DNA from: Chitinophaga polysaccharea
GTDB taxonomy: Bacteria; Bacteroidota; Bacteroidia; Chitinophagales; Chitinophagaceae
Assembly (NCBI RefSeq): GCF_007829335.1
Contig: NZ_VIWO01000004.1
Location: 557,379-621,378 of the forward strand
Reading direction: 5' to 3'
DNA length: 64,000 nt
A program made the translations under genes and the position numbers. The notes below the pieces were generated by a model. That model was given only the letters and a program-made list of their open reading frames with translations. It had not been told where the DNA came from and did no database searches. Of this stretch, positions 8,547 through 17,188 are shown one piece after another; the first letter of the stretch is position 1, and every line of letters begins with the position of its first letter.

Positions 8547-9389
8547 ATGAAGACATTACTCGTTCCGGTAGATTTTAGCGACACCTCCGCGGCCACTATT
8601 CGCTTTGCCGCTGCATGGGCCAAAGATTATGAATATAAGCGCATTATTTTGCTGAAAACGTTTTACCAGAATGTATTCAGTGATATTGTAGTATCGGCAG
8701 AATATGGCGCGGTGAACCATGATTTCATGGAAGATCATCGCCAGGAGGCTATGGCGCACCTGGAAGGTTTATCGAACGAGATTGTAGGCATTGCAAGCGA
8801 TATGCAAGTGGACATTGTTACCAGTAAAGTCCCCATTTTAAGAGCAGTGATAGCGCTTATCCGGGAAGAAAGTCCTGAGATGGTGATGCTGGGCAGCGAG
8901 CACGGGGCCGATGACAGCCTTATTTCCCGTAACATCATTGCTATAGCAAAAGCCAGCCCGGTGCGGGTGATGGTGGTGCCATCGGGGTATCGTTACCAAC
9001 CCGTAAAAAATGCCCTGGTTCCCTGCGACTTTAATGCCCTGCACTCGCTGGATAAACTCAATAAACTGAAAGCGTCTCCACATTTATGGGAACGCACGCA
9101 TTTTATGGTATTGAATGTGGACCCGGAAGAACATTACCTACATCCCGATGAACAATTCCGGGAAGATGAGCGTAACCTGCACGAATACCTGAAAGATTTT
9201 CATCACGAGCTGCATTACCGCAACGATAGAGATATCCTGGGAAGTATCATCAATTTCACCGCTGCTCATGAAGCCCAGCTGATTGTGGCACTGCCCGGCA
9301 AACATAGTTTCCTGTACTATCTTACCCATAAAAGTATTTCTGAAGCGCTTTGCCGTTCTGCCAGGGTACCGGTAGTGGTACTCAAGTAG
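8547..9389 (+). CDS. Universal stress protein, tandem UspA domains
   Basis: 280 residues. Two UspA-like alpha/beta domains are visible: one from residue 1 (MKTLLVPVDFSDTSAATIRF) to about 150, ending VRVMVVPSG, and one from about 155 (NALVPCDFNAL) to the end, VPVVVLK. The nucleotide-binding loop of domain 1 is an altered GSEHGADDSLISRN. Domain 2 has no clear GxxGxxxxxxxxxG(S/T) motif, so ATP binding is uncertain. Cytoplasmic. Tandem Usp proteins are commonly induced by starvation or envelope stress. A palindrome overlaps the candidate promoter upstream. Its last 8 bases overlap the end of the convergent membrane-protein gene. Confidence 0.9.
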   Translation: MKTLLVPVDFSDTSAATIRFAAAWAKDYEYKRIILLKTFYQNVFSDIVVSAEYGAVNHDFMEDHRQEAMAHLEGLSNEIVGIASDMQVDIVTSKVPILRAVIALIREESPEMVMLGSEHGADDSLISRNIIAIAKASPVRVMVVPSGYRYQPVKNALVPCDFNALHSLDKLNKLKASPHLWERTHFMVLNVDPEEHYLHPDEQFREDERNLHEYLKDFHHELHYRNDRDILGSIINFTAAHEAQLIVALPGKHSFLYYLTHKSISEALCRSARVPVVVLK

Positions 9390-10044
9390 CCGGAGACGGT
9401 TCCCTGGCCGGGAGCTTTTGCAGGGCCATAAATATCACTATCTCCCCAACGATTATCAACAGGTAATGGAGGGAGGAAATGGCAAAGTTGCCCGTTACCC
9501 AAAAGAATAAAAGCGCGGATAGCCCGCAAACGATAGCCAGTAGTGAAAATCCCCATTTGATGATTTCCAGGAACTGGTAGGTGCGGTGTACCGTCTTCGT
9601 TGATTCGCTAACGTTAGGACCAATCTTTTGCAGCAGGTAGATATTTTCAATGATATCGCATAGCCAGCAAAGCAGCTGCAACCAGGCCAGGATGTTAAAC
9701 AGGAGTGTGCCGGCGGGATTCATCTTTGACGCTACCTTTATACATACCAGGAAAATGCTCCCATAGGCTGCTGGCATAAACAGGAAATCCACCCATAACT
9801 GACCTCTCAATGCCCGTAATGTTTGTTGCCGGTTGGCAGCAGGCATGGTATAAATGCCTTTGATCAGGTTAACCAATTCCTTCTGGCAGGAGGGAAGTTG
9901 TAGGTCCGTGATACTGAACTGGCGCGGCACTACATCCATGGTATAAAAATACTTGCTTTGCCGGCCCATGATAAAGGCGGTCAGGAGGAAGATGGCCATG
10001 CTGATGCAGAGCCAGCACCAGGCATCAGTGAGTAATATTGTCAT
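9382..10044 (-). CDS. Unknown four-helix membrane protein coupled to the patatin gene
   Basis: 220 residues, no recognised family. Hydrophobic stretches near residues 5-25, 85-103, 113-135, 163-185 and 190-208 suggest four or five membrane helices, with a 60-residue soluble segment after the first. The first 20 bases overlap the end of the patatin-like gene (10025-11530) in another frame, a layout that implies translational coupling and a shared role. The patatin-like protein itself carries a hydrophobic insertion, so the two may form a membrane complex. No catalytic motif is visible. Confidence 0.7.
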   Translation of the reverse strand: MTILLTDAWCWLCISMAIFLLTAFIMGRQSKYFYTMDVVPRQFSITDLQLPSCQKELVNLIKGIYTMPAANRQQTLRALRGQLWVDFLFMPAAYGSIFLVCIKVASKMNPAGTLLFNILAWLQLLCWLCDIIENIYLLQKIGPNVSESTKTVHRTYQFLEIIKWGFSLLAIVCGLSALLFFWVTGNFAISSLHYLLIIVGEIVIFMALQKLPAREPSPAT

Positions 10045-11530
10045 GGGAAGGCGTTTTAACCGTGGTCAATTGTTGTTGTAAGTCCCGGCGTTGATTTTTA
10101 TAATCATCCCAGCTGAAATTGGTCAGGAACTCGCAGGCGGCTTCCGCCCCCAGCGCAAACATGTCTATCTTGTCTTTGTCGGACAGGAAGAAGTTGAGCC
10201 AGTTGAACTGGTCGGACGATAAATCAACTTTACCCACACCCAGCTGGTATACTTTATTCTTCTGTAAAAAATCTTTGTCGTAGTAATTACGGATCGTATT
10301 GAATATGCGGCCGAAATATCCCAATGCCGACCAGTTGAAGGGGTTTTGGCTTTTATCTTCCGGCTTGCTGTCGTCCAGGTCTATACCGAAAGTAGGGAGA
10401 CGGGGAACCGCAATATCGTTGTTATAGAAAATGCTGAGGGGGAAGTTGGAAAGGATACCGCCATCTACAAACCGGGCTGTTTCCGGTGGTTGGCTGATTT
10501 CAAAGGTATCTTTCCACGCCGCGATGATGCGGGGGTCGGTGGCCGGAATATCCTTTATCATATAGGACTCGAAAAATACCGGGATAGACATGGATGCCCG
10601 TATAAAGCCTGCCGGCTGCATGGTATTGATATCGGTGCGGAACAAGTTACACATGGCCGGGAACTGTATTTTATTTTGTGTCACCAGCTCGGAGGTAATG
10701 AACGTCACGTCACCGAACAGGGCCTTGTATTGGGCATCATTTTCTACCCGCAACGTTAATTTAGGGCAGGCGCCTGCCTTATCTTTTAGCTGTTGCACGG
10801 TATCTACGCCATTTTCGTGCAGCCGTTGCTTGATCCAGTCATAGAAGGTATCTCCGGGGTTTATACCAAAGCCGGAATTCTTTAACCGCTTTAATAAATT
10901 AGCTACATAGGAAACGCCTAAAGCGATGAGCAGGGTACAGCAACCGGTGAGCAGGAAGCTAAGTCCTGCCCATACGGCCACGCCGGTGTAGTGGCTGCTG
11001 AGCCCCACCAATACCACATCTGCGGTGATGAGCAGGGCGAGGGTACCGAGCAGCCATAGTAGCGACCTTTTGGCTTTGCCCGCAAAATCATCTTTCGTAA
11101 TAAATTTTTTGATCAGCCATCGTGTGGCCGGGTGGCCATCTACGAAGGAAAAGAAGTTCAGCTTACAAACGGCATCCAGCACTTTTTCAGACTTTGGATC
11201 CTGTTTGTTGTCAATCACGGTAACGAGCGCGGTATTGATGGCGCCGGCGCTGGTGCCGGCCAGGCGCAGGAAACGGATATTCATTTGTTCCAGCACATAG
11301 GTGTAGCCTATCAGTGCAATGCCTAGTACGCCACCGCCCTTCTGTACGAGGTTGACATATTGATGTCCCGCGTCGTCGAGCACATCGGATACAATAAATG
11401 GACGACCGCCCTTGTCAGGATTGAAGGTATGTTTCAGCGTATCCAGTGCTTTTGTTACCCTGGCGTCGTTGGTAAAGTCAGATATGGCAATCGTTGCCTT
11501 GGCGGTAACCTGGCTGTTGTTTCGGGGCAT
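10025..11530 (-). CDS. Patatin-like phospholipase with a transmembrane insertion
   Basis: 501 residues. The patatin signature is present: oxyanion loop KGGGVLGIAL at about 64-73, nucleophile elbow GTSAG with Ser94, and the catalytic Asp in RFVDGGILSNFP near residue 360 (DGG instead of the commoner DGA). Patatin-like proteins hydrolyse acyl esters of phospholipids with a Ser-Asp dyad. Between Ser and Asp, residues about 165-225 contain two strongly hydrophobic segments that look like a membrane hairpin, not part of the usual domain. No signal peptide, so the active site probably faces the cytoplasm at the inner membrane. It overlaps the downstream membrane-protein gene by 20 nt. Related to FabD/lysophospholipase-like proteins but the hydrophobic insertion is odd. 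Confidence 0.85.
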   Translation of the reverse strand: MPRNNSQVTAKATIAISDFTNDARVTKALDTLKHTFNPDKGGRPFIVSDVLDDAGHQYVNLVQKGGGVLGIALIGYTYVLEQMNIRFLRLAGTSAGAINTALVTVIDNKQDPKSEKVLDAVCKLNFFSFVDGHPATRWLIKKFITKDDFAGKAKRSLLWLLGTLALLITADVVLVGLSSHYTGVAVWAGLSFLLTGCCTLLIALGVSYVANLLKRLKNSGFGINPGDTFYDWIKQRLHENGVDTVQQLKDKAGACPKLTLRVENDAQYKALFGDVTFITSELVTQNKIQFPAMCNLFRTDINTMQPAGFIRASMSIPVFFESYMIKDIPATDPRIIAAWKDTFEISQPPETARFVDGGILSNFPLSIFYNNDIAVPRLPTFGIDLDDSKPEDKSQNPFNWSALGYFGRIFNTIRNYYDKDFLQKNKVYQLGVGKVDLSSDQFNWLNFFLSDKDKIDMFALGAEAACEFLTNFSWDDYKNQRRDLQQQLTTVKTPSHDNITH

Positions 11531-11657
11531 ATAGATGGTTATAAGGGATGTGTATCCCTAAAGTAATCATTTTTTTTATCTTTTTATGCCCTTGCGGGAT
11601 CTGCTTTTTCCGATTATATTTATGGCAATTATTCTTCCACGTTATAAACCTGCACTT

Positions 11658-12674
11658 ATGCACCGGTGTTTCCTGTTGTTGGTCATGGCCATTCTTTTAC
11701 CAGCTGTTGTACCTGCACAAAATATGGCAGAAAGAGCCACGCATTTTATCCGCCTGTTAAGCCCGGAACAACAATCCCAGGCGCTGTTCCCCTTTGATAC
11801 CAGTGAGCGGTATCATTTCTCCTACATTCCCCGCGATGACCGGAAAGGTATTGCGGTAAAAGCCCTGAATACCGCACAGCGGGAAGCGTTGATGGCATTG
11901 CTGGGCACGGCGCTGAGTGCGGCAACGGTAAAGAAGGTAAACGATATCATGCAACTGGAATTGATATTAAAGGAACTGGAACACAGAGCCGCCAACGATA
12001 CCTACCGTGATCCGGGAAAATATTATGTTACCATTTTCGGTATTCCCGGCGCTAATACTACCTGGGGTTGGCGATTTGAAGGGCATCATGTGGCATTTAA
12101 TTTTTCGGCAGATAAAAACGAACTGGTGGCGGCAACACCGGCATTCCTTGGCTCCAATCCCGCCGTTGTGCCGGACGGCGCCGACAAAGGACAGGAAATA
12201 CTACGGGAAGAAACGGTGCGTGGGTTTACTTTAATCCAGGCATTGACCACCGCGGAAAGAGAGAAAGCGTTGATAGCCACTGCAGCGCCTGCTGAAATTA
12301 TTACCGGCGCCAGCAGGCAAGCCATGATAGCGCATCCTGCCGGTATTCACTACAGCGATATGAGTGCTGCCAATCAGCAGTTATTGCTGGCGCTGATCAG
12401 TGTATACGTACACCGCTATACGAAATTGTTTGCCGACGACATGCTGAAAGAAATTCAACAGGCTGGACTGGACCAACTCAGCTTTGCCTGGGCGGGGAGT
12501 ACGGAACGCATTCCCGGAAAGCCTTATTACTACCGGATTCAGGGACCCACCTTGATTATTGAATACGATAATACACAGAATAATGCCAACCACGTGCACA
12601 CGGTGGTACGGGATCTGAAGCGCGATTTTGGTGGGGATGTGTTGCTGGAGCATTATCGCGATGCGCATCATTAG
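11658..12674 (+). CDS. DUF3500 family secreted protein
   Basis: 338 residues from ATG 11658, chosen because a clean signal peptide follows (MHRCFLLLVMAILLPAVVPAQ). The open frame continues up to 11586 but adds an unlikely second hydrophobic leader. The mature part matches DUF3500: a helical start (LLSPEQQSQALFPF), RYHFSYIPRDDRKGI, ELEHR, then YYVTIFG and TWGWRFEGHHVAFNF, with several conserved His/Glu/Trp residues. The function of the family is not established. The conserved GWRFEGHH suggests a metal or ligand site, but that is inference. It is divergent from the patatin gene and followed by a long bidirectional terminator. Confidence 0.85.
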   Translation: MHRCFLLLVMAILLPAVVPAQNMAERATHFIRLLSPEQQSQALFPFDTSERYHFSYIPRDDRKGIAVKALNTAQREALMALLGTALSAATVKKVNDIMQLELILKELEHRAANDTYRDPGKYYVTIFGIPGANTTWGWRFEGHHVAFNFSADKNELVAATPAFLGSNPAVVPDGADKGQEILREETVRGFTLIQALTTAEREKALIATAAPAEIITGASRQAMIAHPAGIHYSDMSAANQQLLLALISVYVHRYTKLFADDMLKEIQQAGLDQLSFAWAGSTERIPGKPYYYRIQGPTLIIEYDNTQNNANHVHTVVRDLKRDFGGDVLLEHYRDAHH

Positions 12675-12676
12675 TT

Positions 12677-12731
12677 GTCAACATAGAAGAGGGGGCCCGC
12701 CACCATGGCGGGCCCCCTCTTCTATGTTGAC
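12677..12731. terminator. Bidirectional terminator with a 25-bp perfect stem
   Basis: Bases 12677-12701 are the exact reverse complement of 12707-12731 with a 5-nt loop ACCAT. The core is GGGGGCCCGCC. It lies 2 bases after the DUF3500 stop and 6 bases before the end of the convergent sulfatase gene. No strong T run follows on either strand, so folding strength must do the work. An unusually long perfect palindrome. Confidence 0.75.
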
Positions 12732-12737
12732 GTATGA

Positions 12738-14300
12738 TCAGCGGCTTGCTGCCTTGCTTTTAATGGCTTCCAGTTTGGCGGCCATTTCGGTCACCTTATC
12801 GGGGTGCTGTGCGGCTACATTCTGTTGTTCATGGGCATCTTTGCTCAACCGGTACAGTTGAGGCGACTGGTCGTTACCCAGTTCTATATTCACCGCCTTG
12901 TCGATTTTCGCACCTTTGGAAGGGGTGATGTATTTCCAATCGCCTTCAATGAGCGACAGCGTGCCGGCATGTGTCACCAGCGATGGGCGGCCATTATGCG
13001 ACTTACCCAGCAGTTGTGCCAGCATATCGAAACTATCGGGTGCTTCTTCTGCATTGGTAAGGGTTTGCCCGGTTAAATGCGCCAGCGATGCAAACAGGTC
13101 GATCTGGCCGATCAATGCCGCGGAGTTACCGCCGGCTTTCATGCCTGCGGGCCATTTTACGATGAAAGGTACGCGGGCGCCGGCTTCAAAGGCGCTGTAT
13201 TTACCGCCGCGCAAAGGTCCACCGGGATGATGATTGCCTACCAGTGCTGCTGCCTGATCGAGGTAACCATCGTTCAGCACGGGGCCATTGTCGCTGGAAA
13301 AAATGATCATGGTATTGTTGGTGAGTCCCAGGCTGTCTACCGCTTTCACAATTTGCCCTACGGTCCAGTCGAGTTGCAGGATGGCATCGCCGCGCAGGCC
13401 CATACCGCTTTTTCCTCTGAACTGACTATGTGGATAGCGGGGTACATGAATATCGCCGCTGGCGAAATATAGGAAGAAGGGCTGTTGTTTATTGTCGGCA
13501 ATAAAGTGAATGGCCTTTTCAGTAATGGTACCGGCAATGTCCGCATCTTTCCAGCGGGCGCTGTTGCCACCGCTCATCCAGCCAATGCGGCTGATACTAT
13601 CTACGATGGTTTGGTTATGTCCCTGGTGTGGATCGGGGTGCATGCGCAGTTTTTCCGGGTTTTCCAGGCCGGTAGGATCATTCCCTATTTTATGCTGGTA
13701 GTTTACCGTGATGGGATCTTTCGGATCGAGATTTACTACGTCGTGGTTCTCTACAAATACGCAGGGCACCCGGTCCAGCGTGGCAGGCATAATGAAAGCG
13801 TAGGTAAAACCCACTTCCAGTGGTCCCGGCGATATATGGGTGTTCCAGTCAATGCCTGCTTTGGTGCCCAGTCCAAGGTGCCATTTGCCGATAACGGCAG
13901 TATGGTACCCCGCGTCTTTCAGCATCCCGGGCAGGGTACGGTGATCAGTAGGAATAATCAGGGATGCATCTCCGGGGGCAATACCAGTATTACGCTGGCG
14001 CCAGGGGTATTTGCCGGTCAGCAGTCCAAAGCGCGAAGGTGTGCAGGTAGCCGAGGTGGCATATGCATTGGTGAAGCGGACGCCCTGTTTGGCGAGGCGG
14101 TCGATGTTGGGTGTTTTGATTTTTTTCATGCCGTAGCAGCTAACGTCTCCGTAGCCCAGGTCATCGGCGTAGATGATAATGATATTGGGCTTTTGTTGTG
14201 CGGCGACTGTCAGGCTCAATAGTCCGAAAAATAGACTGGTCGTTACTTTCCTGATAAAAGAAGTACGTGTCATCGGGTGTTTTTTCATTGTTTTTTTCAC
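12738..14300 (-). CDS. Secreted type I sulfatase (S1 family)
   Basis: 520 residues. The leader contains a signal peptide ending AAQQ. ATGs at 14300, 14286 and 14273 are all possible and the signal peptide is intact with each. The sulfatase fold starts KPNIIIIYADDLGYGD with metal ligands D46 and D47. The modification motif is CTPSR with Cys86, which must be converted to formylglycine to act. No maturase is in the window. GKWHLG and HVPRYPHSQFRG carry further active-site residues. Removes sulfate esters, probably from sulfated glycans. It is divergent to a GH20 hexosaminidase, suggesting N-acetylhexosamine sulfates, although the exact specificity cannot be read. Confidence 0.92.
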   Translation of the reverse strand: MKKTMKKHPMTRTSFIRKVTTSLFFGLLSLTVAAQQKPNIIIIYADDLGYGDVSCYGMKKIKTPNIDRLAKQGVRFTNAYATSATCTPSRFGLLTGKYPWRQRNTGIAPGDASLIIPTDHRTLPGMLKDAGYHTAVIGKWHLGLGTKAGIDWNTHISPGPLEVGFTYAFIMPATLDRVPCVFVENHDVVNLDPKDPITVNYQHKIGNDPTGLENPEKLRMHPDPHQGHNQTIVDSISRIGWMSGGNSARWKDADIAGTITEKAIHFIADNKQQPFFLYFASGDIHVPRYPHSQFRGKSGMGLRGDAILQLDWTVGQIVKAVDSLGLTNNTMIIFSSDNGPVLNDGYLDQAAALVGNHHPGGPLRGGKYSAFEAGARVPFIVKWPAGMKAGGNSAALIGQIDLFASLAHLTGQTLTNAEEAPDSFDMLAQLLGKSHNGRPSLVTHAGTLSLIEGDWKYITPSKGAKIDKAVNIELGNDQSPQLYRLSKDAHEQQNVAAQHPDKVTEMAAKLEAIKSKAASR

Positions 14301-14358
14301 TGTTTGCTGCGGGTATTATCTGTTCGGAGAATACCATGATGCGGATAAAGATAGTTTT

Positions 14359-14378
14359 TCTGGTATTAATAAACCAGA
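14359..14378. repeat. Palindrome between sulfatase and GH20 genes, possible operator
   Basis: TCTGGT (14359-14364) and its reverse complement ACCAGA (14373-14378) flank an AT-rich centre. A possible - strand promoter element TATCTTTA lies at 14346-14353, five bases downstream for the sulfatase, so the palindrome would cover its -33 region. Confidence 0.4.
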
Positions 14379-14427
14379 TTGAGTATTTTAACAATCCACG
14401 CTAATGAAATACTAAACAGTGACCACA

Positions 14428-16518
14428 ATGAAAACCTTGCGTTTATCAATACTATTCCTCGGGCTGGCACTGACAGCCCGTGCCCAACAACCCGCCGCCA
14501 CCTGGACACCGCCCCACACCCTCGAAGAACTACAGGCGGCGCCGGTAGCGCTGATCCCGTTTCCACAGCAGATAACCTGGAGCGGGGATCACTGGCATCC
14601 CAATACACCGCAATTATTACTATATGAGGAAGCCGACAAGGCGAAAATCAAAAATGCCTTAACCGCCGTGCAGGCGGTGATGACGGCTGCAGGCATTAAA
14701 ACTACCGCCCGCAGTATTCCTGCCGGCGCAAAAGTGCCACGCCTGGCGGTTTGCCTGAAAATAGATACTACGTTACCGCTGAAGGCAGAGGGATATCAAC
14801 TGGAAGTGGGCGCATCGGGTGTGCGCATTACCGGAAAAGACGCCGCAGGCGCATTTTACGCAATACAAACATTGAAACAGCTTTTGCCGCAGGTGGGCAA
14901 ACAGATCAGTGTACCGGGCTGCCGTATTACTGATGCACCGGCATTTTCCCTGCGCGGATTTATGCACGATACGGGTCGCAATTTCCGGGAAATAGCTACG
15001 CTTAAAAGAACGCTCGACCTGCTGGCCGCCTATAAGTTCAACACTTTCCACTGGCATCTGACGGATAATCCTGCCTGGCGCCCGGAAAGCAAGGTATTCC
15101 CCCAACTGAATGATCCCAAAAACAGGAAACCTGGCCGGGATCCGGAAAAGGGCTACAGCTTTGACGAAATACGTGACCTGGTGGCTTATGCACGTGAACG
15201 TTGCATTACCATTATCCCCGAGTTGGATATGCCCGGCCATAGCGCTTACTTTGAGCCCACTTTCGGCTTTAAAATGGGAACGCCGCAGGGGATGGCCGTA
15301 CTGGAAAAATTGATCGATGAGTTTTGTGCAGAAATCCCGGCGGGCGATTGCCCTATTATCCACCTGGGTTCCGATGAGGTACATATTCCGGATCCAAAAG
15401 TGTTTATGCAGCGGATGGCCGACCGGGTAAAATCCCATGGCCGGCGGGTAATGGTCTGGAATCCCGGACTGCAGGGACCTCCGGGTAGTATCGAACAGTT
15501 GTGGTATGACATGGATCCATCGGAACTGCACGCCTCCGCCAACCATCCTTACGTAGACTCCTATGCGGGTTATCTTAATTCAGGCAATGCGCTCAACTTA
15601 ATACAACGTTATTTCTTTCAGCAGGTATGTAACCGTTCCCAGGGCGATAGCCTGGCTTTAGGCGGTATCCTTTGCTGCTGGCCGGATACCAGGGTGGTCG
15701 ATAAAGAAAAAATTCCGTTGCATAACCCGGTATGGCCGGGGGCGCTCACGTATAGTGAGGCCGTATGGTGTGGCCGACCCACTTACAACAGTAGCTACAT
15801 GCAGGTAATGCCGGGTAAAAATACCCTCGCCTGGCAACATTTTCATGAATTCGAAGAGCGGCTGGCTTTCCACCGTGATCACTATTTCGCTAACGCGCCT
15901 TTCCCTTTTGCCGCCTTTAGCGAAGTAACGTTGTCCTTGTCGGGGCCTTTTACCACGGCGGGGCAGCCGGCGGATGCCAGCTTTGCCCCTGAAACGGGTA
16001 GCATGGGCGCTATCTACCCACTTACCGGCGGCATGCAAATGTTGCCAGAAGTAATTAAATATTATCATCTGCCGGATAGCACGTTGGAAACTGTGTATCT
16101 GTCGACTGAAATATACAGTGAAACTGCCCGGCAAATCCATGCCTGGGTTGGTTTTGAAACGGCAGCCCGCTCCACCCGCCTCAGTGCTGGTATCCCCGCT
16201 GCCGGTCAATGGGATGCCAACGGGGGAAATGTATGGGTAAACGGAAAACCGCTGCCGGCACCGCAATGGCAGCAGCCAGGCGCCAATCGTTACCTGACCC
16301 ATACCTGGGAAAGACCGGGAAATGAAATTCCCTTTACGGATGAAGAGTTCTTCTGGTCGAGGCCACCAACCGCCATAGCGTTGCAAAAGGGCTGGAATAA
16401 GATCTTGATCCGGGTGCCCCGTAGTTATGCCGAACAAAACTGGCAATGCGCTTTTGTGCCGGTGAAGGCCGGTCCCAATGGCCGCTGGATCGAGGATGGG
16501 GCGCTTCGCTTCCGTTAA
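14428..16518 (+). CDS. GH20 beta-N-acetylhexosaminidase-like protein
   Basis: 696 residues from ATG 14428 (MKTLRLSILF, signal peptide to TARAQ). A GTG nine bases earlier is a weaker choice. Residues about 40-165 form the GH20b-like N-terminal domain, followed from about 170 by the catalytic barrel: LRGFMHDTGRNF, NTFHWHLTDN, PELDMPGHS, and the catalytic pair D316-E317 in HLGSDEVH. In GH20 the Asp orients the substrate acetamido group and the Glu is the acid, so both key residues are present. Residues beyond 520 lack a known domain. Acts in the periplasm or outside on terminal GlcNAc or GalNAc. Paired divergently with a sulfatase. Confidence 0.9.
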   Translation: MKTLRLSILFLGLALTARAQQPAATWTPPHTLEELQAAPVALIPFPQQITWSGDHWHPNTPQLLLYEEADKAKIKNALTAVQAVMTAAGIKTTARSIPAGAKVPRLAVCLKIDTTLPLKAEGYQLEVGASGVRITGKDAAGAFYAIQTLKQLLPQVGKQISVPGCRITDAPAFSLRGFMHDTGRNFREIATLKRTLDLLAAYKFNTFHWHLTDNPAWRPESKVFPQLNDPKNRKPGRDPEKGYSFDEIRDLVAYARERCITIIPELDMPGHSAYFEPTFGFKMGTPQGMAVLEKLIDEFCAEIPAGDCPIIHLGSDEVHIPDPKVFMQRMADRVKSHGRRVMVWNPGLQGPPGSIEQLWYDMDPSELHASANHPYVDSYAGYLNSGNALNLIQRYFFQQVCNRSQGDSLALGGILCCWPDTRVVDKEKIPLHNPVWPGALTYSEAVWCGRPTYNSSYMQVMPGKNTLAWQHFHEFEERLAFHRDHYFANAPFPFAAFSEVTLSLSGPFTTAGQPADASFAPETGSMGAIYPLTGGMQMLPEVIKYYHLPDSTLETVYLSTEIYSETARQIHAWVGFETAARSTRLSAGIPAAGQWDANGGNVWVNGKPLPAPQWQQPGANRYLTHTWERPGNEIPFTDEEFFWSRPPTAIALQKGWNKILIRVPRSYAEQNWQCAFVPVKAGPNGRWIEDGALRFR

Positions 16519-17063
16519 TCTTTAGGGGTTGCCTCCAACAGGAGAAAGGCTACCCGTGCTGCTACCGTATCTAAAGGCAGGTGCACCAGCGTGTAATCCA
16601 GTTGCTGGTATACCTTTACCATCACCTCATAAGTGGCTGTGGCTTCTTCGAACGATTGCTTCCGTTCTGTATCGCCGGTATAAATTTGCTTCCAGGGCGG
16701 TGTGATGAATATACGATTGTTGCATCGATACCGGCGCGCGGCCTGGCGCATGAAATCCGGTACGGGTAGTCCGCACAGCTCCAGGTAGCCGATGGTATCG
16801 GCAATACCCCGGTCAAAAAATACGGGTGTAGTCTGCGCCGACAATTGCTCAAAGTCCTCGATGGCCTGGTCAAACATCAGCCGGGCAAAGGCCTGCTGGT
16901 CCTGCCAGGGGAGCGCCGTGCCCCCGGTAGCTACCTGTTGCCGGATAATTTCCCGGCCGCTTTCTGAAACGGTTAGGTAGCCTTGCTCTTGTAAAGCTGC
17001 TATCACAGACGTTTTTCCCATACCGGGACCGCCCGTGAGCACAAAAAAATTGTCTTTTGTCAT
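16515..17063 (-). CDS. NadR/AAA_28-like P-loop ATPase
   Basis: 182 residues with a Walker A motif GGPGMGKTS at about 8-16, followed by GYLTVSESGREII, PVFFDRGIADTIGYLEL (likely acceptor/Walker B-like region), and a lid-type segment with RKQSFEEA. This pattern is that of the AAA_28 / NadR-kinase-like family of small cytoplasmic P-loop proteins, usually annotated as ATPases or putative kinases of nucleotides or nicotinamide riboside. Substrate not determinable. Its last 4 bases overlap the end of the convergent GH20 gene. Confidence 0.82.
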   Translation of the reverse strand: MTKDNFFVLTGGPGMGKTSVIAALQEQGYLTVSESGREIIRQQVATGGTALPWQDQQAFARLMFDQAIEDFEQLSAQTTPVFFDRGIADTIGYLELCGLPVPDFMRQAARRYRCNNRIFITPPWKQIYTGDTERKQSFEEATATYEVMVKVYQQLDYTLVHLPLDTVAARVAFLLLEATPKD

Positions 17064-17172
17064 GATGAAAAGGGAAAAAAAGTGTGTGGGAGAGAGGAAA
17101 TAAGTAACTGCAATCTCGTGAAAAAAATCCGCAACGGGAAAAAGACCCGGAAAAAGTGCGCGGTTTTCAAAG

Positions 17173-17180
17173 TATCTTTG
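17173..17180 (+). promoter_or_regulatory. TATCTTTG promoter element directly before the kinase start
   Basis: Perfect TAnnTTTG, ending only 8 nt before the ATG at 17189, so the transcript would be almost leaderless. No clear -33 TTTG upstream. Confidence 0.5.
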
Positions 17181-17188
17181 CCAGACCT

